A stretch of DNA of 64,000 nucleotides from Malurus cyaneus samueli (lineage: Eukaryota > Chordata > Aves > Passeriformes > Maluridae). Below are positions 49,801 to 61,470 of this stretch, in pieces. The notes under the pieces are model-generated. The model was given only the letters and a program-made list of their open reading frames with translations, was not told the origin of the DNA and did no database searches. How positions within the stretch are numbered: the stretch's first letter is position 1; every line of letters starts with the position of its first letter. A program made the position numbers and the translations under genes. Where the stretch lies: assembly GCA_009741485.1 (NCBI GenBank), contig CM019236.1:60951734-61015733 (forward strand), read 5' to 3'.

Positions 49801-52800
49801 TACAAAACAGAAATATGATTGTGCAATTAAACATTGTACCACGGCATGTATGGAAATATTGGAAATTAGGATTGCATGTGAATAATCCTAATGGTAAGAG
49901 TCTATACCATCAGGTAATAAATCTAATGATATAGACTTTTAATGTCTATACTTTGCAGCTTTAATTTTTATTTTTTTTTTTTTGTGATGGTTTGTATGCC
50001 TGGCTTATGTGTATTTTTTAATTAAAAAATTGTGGAACTGCCTATAAACTACCACACTACCCTTTTCTCATTCCAGGAGACTGGAGTGCCTACTTTTCTT
50101 CATGTGCCTTGGAGAAATGTGTACAATGAATTAACAAATTTTGTTTTCTCAGTTAAATCATTCATAAAATTAAAAGCAGACTACTGAATTTTATTTTGAT
50201 ATGTTTCAGTTGTTTCACATGACTTCAAAGTTGAACACTTTTTTTTTTTTTTCACTTCTTCTTTCTTTTCTTTTTGGTTATTTTTATTCTGCCTGCTGCT
50301 ATTCTCAGCCTATGTGGCAGAGGAACTGAGACGTGAACATATGCTCTGAAAGGGAGGCTCTTTCACATTCATATTTCAGAGAGTTTTGTTGTTCCTTGAG
50401 CCCAATAACCTCACAAATTAATTCCTTTTGCTTGCAGTGACATCTGTTGGTGAGGGCAGAGCTGATTAACTGCGGGGCTGGCTTCATTGAGGCATTTAAA
50501 TGCAGCAGATGTTTCTTCTCTCTTCCCACCATCTTATTTCCAAGAAAGTAGAAACGTTTTTTGGAGAATTGATATAAAACTTGTTCACAATGAAATTAAA
50601 TCCCTAAACCTGGATATCTACCATTTCTGCTAACTATAGTGCCTAAATGACTACTGGGCCAGGGCTGTCAATCAGCAAATCTATAAACACAAGAATAAGA
50701 AAAAAAAATAGATTTATATAATCAAAGGATAATTCTGGCAAGAAAATACTATTCCTCAGTTACTGCATGTTCACACAATAATTGCTCCCCATATCCTTGT
50801 AGAACTCCGCACAGAGACACAAAGGAACAGAATATGAAAAGAGTTGCTTCAAAATCTGAACCATAGGCTTTATTAAACCAAAGAAAACAGTTGCATTCTT
50901 AAAGATTTTCAACATTTCTTTTCCTTCTATTAACTTCTTATCTCACTTTTTGTTACTGCACTAAGAAAAAAAAACATATGCTGTCTTCCAAGTATTTTAA
51001 TATTTATCACCCACGGTTGGTTTTAACATTAAAACTCTACAAACAAATGGGCACAAACTTTTAGAAACTTTCAAAATCTCAAGTAATACTTTTCTATATG
51101 TAATTAACTATTCAACAGACAACAGCTGGTCTTTACTTTTGAGTCAAAAATAAAATATAAATTCTTGTTAATCTTGGGCCATCTCATCTTTTTCCATGTC
51201 TGAAAAGATACGTTCGCTCTTTTTTGAGTACATTTTTGGACAGCTACTACTATGGAAATATTTTGGCAACAAATAGATTAATATCTTTTCAAGGAGCAAG
51301 TTTAGGACATCCTTTGAAAGGAAAATATTGTTTAGGACATTTTCTTACTTTCAGTTGCATGCAGTCAGGATACCACATCTTGAGTACATTGGAAAGCATG
51401 TCAGTTCATGTACTTTCATTTATACACAGGTAAAGAGTTGACTTCACTCCTGTGTTATTCAGCCCCATAAGAGAGATTCCATTGTATATGTGAGCTTTTT
51501 CTTATGTGATTTTATTATTTCCATTTTAATTGTAATGAGAAGCAAGTTCTTGTTTCTGTGATTACAAATTATGTGCAAACTAGTGCAGCTGTGGCAGTCT
51601 CACATGTTCTGCTGCAGAATGAACTCTCTCTGAGGCTGTGTTTATTAGCCCCAGTATTTTAGTAGCTTTCACATGGCAAAGGTGCAGCTTCTAAACACAA
51701 AGGTCATCCCTAATGACTCACAGTGTACAACATTAAATAAAGAAGGGTAGAAGGGGTAGGAACATCAGCTTAAGAGTTCCCAAGAACATGCATGTAAGAG
51801 TCTATCAATTATTTCAAAAGATTGTGTGAAAAACAGGTAGGAGACAGTATAGCAATTTTACCCTTTCATTTGCTATAGGGAAGTTCTCAGACACAAACGA
51901 GCAACACAAACAATAGCACTAATCCTCAAAAGTGAAAAGTGCTCATTCCTTCTTGTAGAAGATCTTTCCATAAATAAATATCACTGATGAATACTGCAAC
52001 ATAGTCTGATTTAGATGGCAGTCCACTTGCGGTCATTTGAGCTATAATCTAATTCAAATGATTTAACTGTAAGTGCTTTGGCTGTAGTGGTAGTGGGTGA
52101 CTTTAAGTTACCAGTGGAACCAAAGTCTAACTTCTCCTGCAGCATGGGTCTGTTTAAAACTTTGCACTATTGAAGATAAAAGCTGGCAAAATACGAAGAC
52201 TGACGCCAAAACAGTGTTCTTTTTCATATGTGTCCTTCAAGATAATCTTTATTAAAAAAAAAAAATCAAAACACTACTTTTGACAATGTCTTTGTCTACC
52301 CATCACAAATTTAACTGTTAAAGTACCTAACAGATGGTCAATTGTATCAAGAAGAGCTAATCCAGATTCTAGGTGGTGTTTGTATAAATTCTAAGGTGTC
52401 TCAGTGTCTCCTGAAATGGAATGTTTACATTCACTTTTTCTAAGCAGCATAGTTATGAGGGGGAAAAATGTCTACTAATGTCACAAAAGCATGTCAATAA
52501 AAGGAAATCAAAATGTCAGGAGGCTTGGTAAAAGACTCACCATCAACATATATCATATCTTTACTCATAACACTGTTCAGCGCAAATTTCTCATACTTAA
52601 AATTGTTTATTTTATCAATATTATCCTCTTCTAGTGAAGACAGTTGTAGGATATTTTTAAGGAATGGTTTTTTAGCAATTAGGGAGCTCAGGGTGTTCTT
52701 GTTTTGTTGTTTTAAACATCTCCAAATTTTGATCCCTGGATTTGGTAATTTAGTTTACTTTCCTACAAGAAGAATCTGTATCTATTTCTAAATAGATTGA

Positions 52801-53455
52801 AAATCTCTATTAAAAGCTTGATACTATAAATTAAGGCCAAAATTTTAAAACTATTTTGAAGTCATTGGTATAGGCATTATGTGTAGGTTTAGTGTGTTTA
52901 AGTAGATTACATTATTAGATTCCTCGAAGAGGAATCCCAGAGTTCCTATTGCTCCCTGTGCTCTTGTTGAAGGGGCTGTTGTCATGGTTTTTCAGCTACT
53001 TGCTGTAAAAAACTTAGGGGATAGTTTGCATGAAATTTCATTGTGAGTGTTCCAAGCCTCTGAACATTCTGCCTGGAAAAACAGACTGGTTTGCTTGTTC
53101 TTTTTCAGAGTGGCTATTTGAAAAATTCAAGTACATTAAATCAGGGAAAAGATACATAAATTGCTATGTAGTTTAATTTTGTGTTTAACATACCTGAGAT
53201 TTCTGCTATTCCAGTCTATTATAGTTTAATTTATTTGTTTATTACTATGCCTGGCATGGATATTTTTCAATATGAGGAAAAATCAGAACAAAAGCAATGG
53301 GATTGGAAAAGCAATACAAAGGGATATCACACACTGCTGATTTGTAAGCATTAGGATGTCTCACTTGTAAATGCAAGACTCCACTGCCTTTCTCAGTTAC
53401 CCAATACACACTCTGCAGCTGAGAGAAACTGGGATTCAAAGCCCTTTTCATCCTG
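46813..53455. other. Long unique AT-rich non-coding stretch
   Basis: No transposon, RNA gene or exon is recognised over 6.6 kb. T-rich runs occur at 49,970-49,983 and 50,239-50,252, and an (AAT)n run at 49,089-49,102. Minus-strand frames at 47,447-47,722 and 49,038-49,328 have no domain or splice support. Confidence 0.5.
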
Positions 53456-53870
53456 TGGGATCATGTACCCCTCTGCTAGACCCTGAGGCTCCAGGCTAGC
53501 TGCCAGCAGTGCAGCACGAGCAGCAGCTTCCCCAATATCCTGCCCAGGCTGCGGCTCCTTTCTGCAGCTGGGGGGCAAGGAGAGCCCCTGGGCATGTCCC
53601 TGGGACCACCAGACCCACAGGGAGCTCTGCCCTCTGCCTGGTGCAGGATTTGCACTGGAAGACAGGAGAATGGCAAAACCCGGGGTCCTTGGCAAGTCCA
53701 GACAACACTTGTGTGCTGATCTGACTGGTGGCACCGGCTTCTGCTTCCACAGTTAAAATGTGCAGAATTCCTCCTTTCTGCTGAACCAGCATTTGCAGAA
53801 TTATTTGCTCATGAGCTGGCCGAGAGAGCTGGGTGTCTGAGGTTCTTTCCAAACACAACTGGTTAAGATA
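53456..53870. other. GC-rich patch of unknown nature
   Basis: The base composition jumps from AT-rich to GC-rich over about 400 bases, with overlapping open frames on both strands: minus 53,496-53,858 (120 codons) and 53,393-53,734 (113 codons), plus 53,509-53,724. The minus-strand frame is not low-complexity in its first half (…RPAHEQIILQMLVQQKGGIL…) but becomes Gly/Cys/Trp/Ser-rich later. I see no start context, splice sites or family match. It could be an old transposon or LTR fragment, a processed pseudogene piece, or a regulatory element. CpG is not notably frequent. Confidence 0.45.
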
Positions 53871-56800
53871 ATAGACTGAAAAAGAAACCCAGAATAATCA
53901 ATGGAAAATGTCAGTACTTGTTTCCAAAGAACTATCATTACCAACGTGCTCAGATTTTGTTTTTTACAGACTCTCTTTTTTAGATTAAAAATAAATTTTA
54001 GATTTATTTTTGTTTGTTTCTCCCATTAAGAAAAAATAAATTGAAAAATCATTTGTTTTCTATTTCCCTTCCTTTTTTAGCAGAAAATATAAGCATTCCC
54101 TTTTTTTGAAACCTGCAAGTGTCTCTGAAATTTTCTAGATTTCAGAAGCAACCTTTCAATGCCATGGTCCATTTCTGTCATGTGTCTTAGTTACAAAATA
54201 CAAGTTCATAATCTCAAATATCGTAGGTAAGTATAATCTCTAAAAGTATAATAACTACTCTTTATGTTATATGGCAGAAAGAGGTGTTCCTGTGAAGTAT
54301 TAGGTAGATTAAGCAAGTGATGAGTCTGCACTTGTTGGTGTGTCTTTTCTCCACAGGTCATTTTGATACCAAAACAGACAAGCAGGTATGAATAGGCAAT
54401 TCTATTACAATTCTTGTTCCCTGATGAGATGATACAGAGATATTACGGTTGACTAAATGTCACCACTTGCTCAAGAAAAGTGAGAGGAAGAGAGCACTCC
54501 ACATGGACTCATGGACTATGCTGCTGTGCACTTTTGACTCAAGAGTTTAGCAAACAAAAGTTTAGTGTTGTTCAAGCTTTCTAAGCAATCAAAATTAATT
54601 TTCATACATCACATTATAGTTTCTCTTTTTAATTATGTAACTAATAATTCAGTACCAAGATTAGGGTTTTTTTCAAAGATGTATTCTTAAATATAACTGA
54701 CATGATTTTATTTGGCATGTAAATAGATAAAGTCAATCATATATTAGTAGCAGTTTCATCTGTAAAATACACAGTATAATTATGCATGAAGTTACATCAT
54801 AGTTGAGGAAATACAAGAAATCAAATAACAACTGTGCCTGGACTTCAACAATATTGTTGGCTCCATCAATCCACACCAAGAAGGGTTTAGGGACTTCTGT
54901 AGTCATCAAAACAAACAAGAGCTAGAAGAGTTTAAATCCAGCATTTCCAGCATTTTTCAGATGTTTCTCCCTTAAGTCATGAATATTTTTCTCTAAAAAG
55001 TGTGCATAATAAAGATAATATCCTTAATTTCATGAATATTTATGAAAAATGTATATTTAACCTACATGATGCTACTAAATTCCATTGGCCCATAGGGTGG
55101 GACCAGGTGTTTAGTTTCATTAGTTTCATTAGTTAATATTCCTCAAGTCATTTGACATTCATTTGTCAATTTGACAAATTTGTAAATTGTCATTTGACAA
55201 TTTATTAGTAAGGAGAGAGGAAAAGAAAAAGAAAAGCTGCTTCCAAAGAAATTTCCCAAGACCAGAAACATTTTGGTACTCTCAATCTACCTGCCTTAAA
55301 TGTCTTGAAGTGGAAGGCCCGCAAAAAATGAACAATACACTAAGAAAGCATCAACTTTGTCTTGTTCACTCCTTTTTGATAGGAAGTACTATTGTGCAGC
55401 TGATTAAACTATGATTAAAGTGATCAATTTTCATTATATATTGAGCACTAGCTCAAAACATGAGTATATTTGGTATGAAAAAATATTACAGTTTACACAT
55501 ATGAACTCAGCAACTCAAGAAGAACGGAGGAAGTAAGAGCAAGGCTGCCAGTTTTGGGTTTGCTCATAATGTTGAGGTATTCTGATTGCCAGAAAAAAAA
55601 ATCAAGGCAATGAAGGCATAAGCCAGCACGATCCCTTTCCCCTTAGAGGGGCAAATACTCTCGCCTCCAGGATGTCTCATTTCCTAGACAGGAAATCTTG
55701 AAGAAAAAACCCTCATGGTAGCTCTACAGAAACCTCACATAAAAATAAAAATTAAAAAAAAAAAAAAAAGTCAAAAGGATTTTGTCTCTGGAATCTTACA
55801 AGAACAACATTCTTAGAAAGAGTTGGCAAAATCCAATGAATACACACGATGTTTATACAGGTGGGCTCCTGCTGCCTTTGGCAGAAGAGGAAGGACACTC
55901 ACTCCAGTTCCGACGGCTTCTGGTTCTTTACGTAGTTCAGGTTTACTAGGAGAGGAAATTTGAGGATAAGGTCCAGAAACTTTTGTCTATCAATCATTGT
56001 GAGAAATAAGATAGACCATTTCTCAGCAATTCAGGTACTCGGCGGACTTGTTAGGGGAAGACTGCAAAACTGTGAATTATCTGAGTGACAGAGGAACAGT
56101 TTTACTTTGTGTCATGATAACATTTAGTTGCATAAATGTTTGATATTTAGAAATAATTCAAATTTCACATAAAGTCAATTGTTACCTTAGGATTAAAGTA
56201 TATACTTTTAGAAATCTTTCCCCTCTCTGTTTCTCTCAGTCTTTCTTCTTCTCTTTCCTCACAAATGCCAGTTAAATCTTTAGCTGAGTACAGGTAGCTC
56301 TAAGGATAAAGAAAAAGTGCCAAAAGAGACATGAGAAAGCAGAATCAAGCCTCTGTAAAAAGGAACAATCCTTTGAAACTTAATCCTAGGCCTTCGAGCA
56401 CGTCTGCACAAAGCAGAGTATGCTTACAGTGTTTTAAATAAACTGGTCTCACTTTTTCAGAATTCAGTTTGTTCATTTCCAGGACACATTACTCCTCATA
56501 AACCGCTGAGATTCTGCAATGCATGTAATTTCCAGCAATAGAAACCTGGACCAGACAAACTTGCCTACTTTCAGTTTCCATATGTTCAGGGTTGGATTCT
56601 CCTTGCTTTTTGTTTCTTGGTTTTTCTGAATAGTATTTCTGGGAAGACAAGAGGTGCTTGAACCTGACAAGACAGTTAGTCTGAGCAATTTGCTCAGAAA
56701 AGGCAGGAGAGAGCAAAGATCCAGCAGCTAATGTCATAGCCAAGGCTGATGATACTGAACTGGAAGCCTCATTAAATAATAAAAGACAATGTAAAATGCA

Positions 56801-59339
56801 ATCAGATTCAAAATGACTGGAGCCATTTATGTACCTGCATAATATATTGCAAATGGAGTTCACTGCAGACTCAAATACGTTGGTAAATTCTAGAGTAAAG
56901 GACTATAAGATATGAAGAAAAATAGCAGTGCATGTAATAAGCCAACAAAGAAATAGATTTCAAGGAAAGTATAGGAAAAAGCTGTATTAAAAAATATCAG
57001 GCTGTCAACTTCAATGAACAAAACAGCCAGGAATATTTGTTTGAGAAAGGTCTCACATAATAAATGCTACAAAGGGCATACAGTTCTTTTCACAAGACTG
57101 CAGTTATCTGTCATATCATCATGTCTTCCTTGATTTGTGTTATAACAAAACACTGAGAAACTAGAAGCTATTCCTGCTGGAAAAGAGGAAGAAGAATTTA
57201 TAAGGTCCTAATTTCATGCTTTTGGAACTGTAAAGGGATTGATAATATTGATCCCCTTTGCACTTAGCAGTTACATTCTGCTTTGGAGAAGTTTGCAATC
57301 TCAAGAGTAGTAAATCATTAAATTTTATCAAAGGCCCCAAAGTAGCTAGAAAACAAGATCTTGGATGTGTTTATTGTTTATTTTTCAGGTGTGATAGGAA
57401 AAAAGATAACCAGAGGGTTGGACTAGTAGATTCTTCCTCAAGAATCACTTGGGACAGTTCCAAATTTACCACTAAAGGTCTCTGCTGGCACTGGAATTGC
57501 TGTCTCTGAAGTGCTGAAGAGATTTGCATTTGGAATTATATCACTCTTGTGTGGGGGTCTACCACTGGTCGTGGGAGAGATATCAAAAGAACATTTTGGA
57601 GAGAACTCCTACGGACTGTTCTATACAGGCACAAATTATAAAAATATTTTTCCTTTTAAAAAAAGAGAAACATTCAAACACTTCTGTTTATCATTTTGGA
57701 TAATAATGTTCAGGTATGATATCACAAAAAGGTTGCAAATAGAGGGCTAGAGCCAAGGTGAAGTGGTGATTTACAAAGAAGGGAAAGGGTTGCAGCCAAG
57801 TTACATCTTTTAATAGGCCTGGGAAATGCATAAAATTAGGGCAAAGAAGGACAGGCTTGAAAAGAGACAGTAAAACTTAGCAATCATTCTGGATAAAGCC
57901 AAGATAATTCAGATGGACACTGGGAGGAAATTATGCCTTCTAGAGAGGAATGATAGCAAAGGAGTCAACAAACACATCAGTTCTTATGTTAGAAGAGGTC
58001 CAGGACCAGCAGCCTCCTTTATTTGGAACTGAGAAGCAGTCTGTCTTTGGTTAACCCTATGCAACAGCATCCAGCTGCTTTTCTCTTGTTGTCTTTCAAA
58101 TTACTTTTAGTTTGAATGCCAAATAAAGGCATCCAGAACTTGAATTAATTTAAAAAACTGCCAGTATTTGGTAGAATTATGTCAGGTAGGACATACTGAA
58201 GGAAGCTGCAGGGTCTGCCCCAGTTTGGCAGAGGGTTGTCCTCTACAACCAGCAGCTGGAGAGAAGAATCATTTTGTTTAGTCTCAAGACTAAAAAGAGA
58301 CTTGCAAAAGGAAAAGTTCTTCATATAGATCAACTTGTTATAACCATCCAGAATTAATTGTCTTCTTTTTGCTTGTTATTTATTAAGTTTCTTCTTTTCA
58401 AACCACTTAATCATCTGGGGAAATCCTTTCTTCCTTGCCATGGGGTTTTGTAAGGGGTTTTGGGCATGACATTTCCTGGATTAGTGATGGAGTCTTGTCT
58501 CTCTACCAGTCTTATATTGGTTGTTAAAATAAAGTCCTCATCTGAGACTAGGCAACAAGCCTGTATTCAATAAATAGAGACTTTTCTTTTTTTTTTTTTT
58601 AATAAGTGAAATGCTTTTGTTATGACTACTTATGCACTGGTACATGAGCTATGATAATTTTTGTGCTACTCTAGAGGTTTCCCAGCCACTCCATTGGCTG
58701 TGGTTGTCTAAAGCTACCAAATAGGTACATGAGTGCAATAAATCAAGTAAGGAAATATTGTGAAATTTTTTTTGAAGATTAGGAATCAGAATAGATCTGT
58801 AGTAAGCTTATGTAGGCAACATAACTACATGTGTCTGCCTAGAGTTACATTTGGTCTTAATTCACCATGTTATGAGACAATAAAACTGTATTTCTTAGTA
58901 TTTTTTAGGATAAAACTGTCTTTTTTTTTATGTTGACATTTTGTGTCCTAATTCCTTGATACAATGACTAGACATGAACAATTACGAAGGGGAAAATCCA
59001 ACTCCTTTAAAAAATATTGTTAAAGCATCTCATTCTTGGGTTATGCTGACTATATTTTTGCTAATTATTCCTTAGGCCTGTAGTAAATGTTTCTTTTCTT
59101 GTAAAGACATTTTTCCCCTTTTTAATAATGGTAAGATTTGCTAAGACTTAACTGTCTGAATCAGTATTATAACTATATCAACTCAAGACAAAAAAGTAAA
59201 ATAATAACTGTCTCAGCTTTTCAGATATAGGGTTACATCTTTGGCCTCTGTTCAAGTTAAGAAGGAATAATAAAAGAAGTGGTTCAAACTTCAAACAAAA
59301 AATGTATTTTTTATATAAAAAACTATGAACAATCATATC
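53871..59339. other. Long unique AT-rich non-coding stretch
   Basis: No gene recognised. 55,110-55,205 holds short nested direct and inverted repeats (GTTTCATTA twice; ATTTGACA/TGTCAAAT-type units), and a poly(A) run of 17 sits at about 55,753-55,769. 57,760-58,050 has a texture like degraded transposon sequence but I cannot assign it. The frame at 56,489-56,863 (minus, 124 codons) has no domain. Confidence 0.5.
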
Positions 59340-59371
59340 AGCTGATGGCTGATAGCTGATAGCCATCAGCT
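59340..59371. repeat. Perfect 11-bp inverted repeat with 10-bp loop
   Basis: AGCTGATGGCT (59,340-59,350) is followed by GATAGCTGAT and then AGCCATCAGCT (59,361-59,371), an exact reverse complement. The loop itself repeats part of the stem. It could form a hairpin or may have arisen by local duplication. No T run or gene follows, so it is not a terminator. Confidence 0.85.
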
Positions 59372-59624
59372 CCTAGGAAGTGACAAAGTGAGTAATAATT
59401 AATAAACCCAAAAATATTTTTAGGCTCTAACCACTATTTTGCTGATCAATTTACTCTTATTTTAAAACACTAAATAAGTGTCCTATTTATTAATTACTAT
59501 AATTTTTTCTTAGAATAAATGGAGCATAAAAATATGGTTTTTTTTAAAAAAAGGTACAGATTGTGTTAACACAATTTCAAACAGCAAGTGACATGTGTGA
59601 GTAACTTAGAATGCACAAAATGTG

Positions 59625-60007
59625 CAGGGAACTGTAGTTGTTTAGTCTGGAGAAAAGAGAGAAGGCTCAGGGGGAATCTTATCACTTTCTACATCTACCT
59701 GAAAGGATGTTCTGGACAGGTGGAGGTTGGTCCCTGCTCCCAGATGAGAAGTGATAGGATGGGAGAAAATGGCCTCAAGTTGCACCTGGGAAGTTTAGAT
59801 TGGCTTTTAGTGTAAATTTCTTCAGTGGAAGGCCTGTCAAGCATTGGAACAGTCTACCCAGGGAAATAGTTGAGTGAGGACCCCTGGCTGTAGTTAAACA
59901 ATGTGAGGATGTGACACTTAGGGACGGTTCAATGCTCGACTCAGCAGTGCTGGGTTTGATTAAGGTCTTTTCCAATCTAAACCATTCTGTGATTCTACGA
60001 TTCTGTG
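59625..60007 (+). mobile_element. CR1 LINE 3' end, sense orientation
   Basis: Reads forward like CR1: 'tttagtctggagaaaagagagaaggctcaggggg', 'cttatcactttctacatctacctgaaagga', 'ggcctcaagttgcacctgggaagtttagattgg', 'caagcattggaacagtctacccagggaaat', and ends with 'ttccaatctaaaccattctgtgattctacgattctgtg'. It is the only CR1 3' end on the + strand. The 5' side is truncated near 59,625. Short minus-strand frames over it are shadows. Confidence 0.93.
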
Positions 60008-60683
60008 TTTTCTGAGTGACCATTGCTTTTAGAACTAGACTCAGAGATGGAAAAAAACCCATGCGAGGATGGATGTTCTGTTGGTCAGCATGGGGTTAAT
60101 GTGCATGCTCTTTGAAAAAAAAAAAAAAAGATCTTGCTAAGATTGTTCATGATAAAGCAGAAGGAAAAAACTTGAGTGTGGGGGCTCCATTTAAATTTGA
60201 GAGATAATTTGACTACTATCTATTATTAGCTCTGAAACTGGATTTCCATGTAAACTAATTTAAAATATATTTATTTTTATGTAATAATAAAATGTCAATA
60301 GCAAAATAGAGAAAAATCTAAAAATAAGTACAAGGTTTTAATTCAAAACAAGCTGAGTAAGAAACTCTTCCTTAATATTAATATTCTGGGTTCTGGTTTA
60401 TCAATTGGCCTTTATAGTTCCTCAGATGTCAGAAAGGTCTTTCCTCTTACCTCTAATTGCCAGGATGCCTTTGCAGCTAGATCTTTTATTCTTGGCTTGT
60501 AGAGGTCTTGTTCAAATGTGGTTAGGAGTATTGTTTCATCCTTTCAAGAGTGGCAGAGTCACAGGCTTTAAGCTGTCAAAAACAATGTTTAAAATTTCCA
60601 GATGGTTCCATGCTCCTGAGCTTAAATCAACATAATTTTACAGAACTCATCACTATTTCTATTTTTCTTCATTTAGTTTTTGA
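60008..60683. other. Non-coding, nothing recognised
   Basis: AT-rich unique sequence, including a poly(A) run at about 60,115-60,129. Confidence 0.5.
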
Positions 60684-60716
60684 TGGTTTTGTGGTTTGGT
60701 TTGGTTTGGTTTGTTT
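60684..60716 (+). repeat. (GGTTT)n short tandem repeat
   Basis: Several GGTTT units in tandem on the + strand, the cleanest example of the G/T-rich tracts in this window. Confidence 0.85.
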
Positions 60717-61335
60717 GATAGGTTGATTTTTGGACAAGCTATCTTTTAGCAATGAAAGACAGAAAGATCCAACCTCTGTGTGCCAGGTACTGGGGATCAC
60801 TTCAGTACACAAAATGTGACTTCATACAAACAAAACACTATGACTGAAATAAGCTTGAGCCATTGATCTACCCAGAGATCTCTGATAGTACAAAAAGTGT
60901 CATCGCTTTGTTCAAATCAATGAAGCACTGACAATTTACACCAGTCAGGGACATTCACCCTGTCTCTAAATATCTATGAGTATTAGAGATTAGGAGAAAT
61001 GCCACATTTAGTGGCTGTAAGGGGTTTTTAATTGTTTAACAGAATCATCTTCCTATTTAAGTTTGTTGATGAAGGGAAGTGATCAAAATCTTAGTCTACA
61101 AACTCTTGAAGATCTATAGCTCTCACAGCCCTCATGATTTCTTTTTAAATTCTTGAAACCTTTGTCAAGCACTCATGGCAACAACTCTAGTTTCTTGATA
61201 TTATTCCTGTTGTTAGTAAGTAGTTTGGGGACATTTATTTTGAAATACTGATCTTTGACATGAAACAGAGTTCTAGTCCCAAGAATTATTCATTAGTATG
61301 AATATATTAGTATGAATACAAACAGAAGTTGATAG

Positions 61336-61470
61336 AAAACATAGAAAAAAACAGCTTGAAAGGGACTTCAGAAGATTGAGCACAACTTTTCTTGGGAAGG
61401 AGCCTGGATGAGATTTTCTGCCCTGATCAATTGAGCCTTGAAAACTCCAGCTATAGGTCAGACAGAAAAA
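61336..61470 (-). mobile_element. Short eroded CR1 fragment, antisense
   Basis: The + strand 'aaaacatagaaaaaaacagcttgaaagggacttcagaag' resembles the reversed 3' end of CR1. The match fades after about 60 bases, so the right boundary is uncertain. Confidence 0.5.

Noticed and set aside
52075..52170. Short peptide similarity (AVVVVGDFKLP) to the LINE endonuclease GDFN motif
   Set aside because: Only about ten residues agree and nothing on either side supports a LINE.
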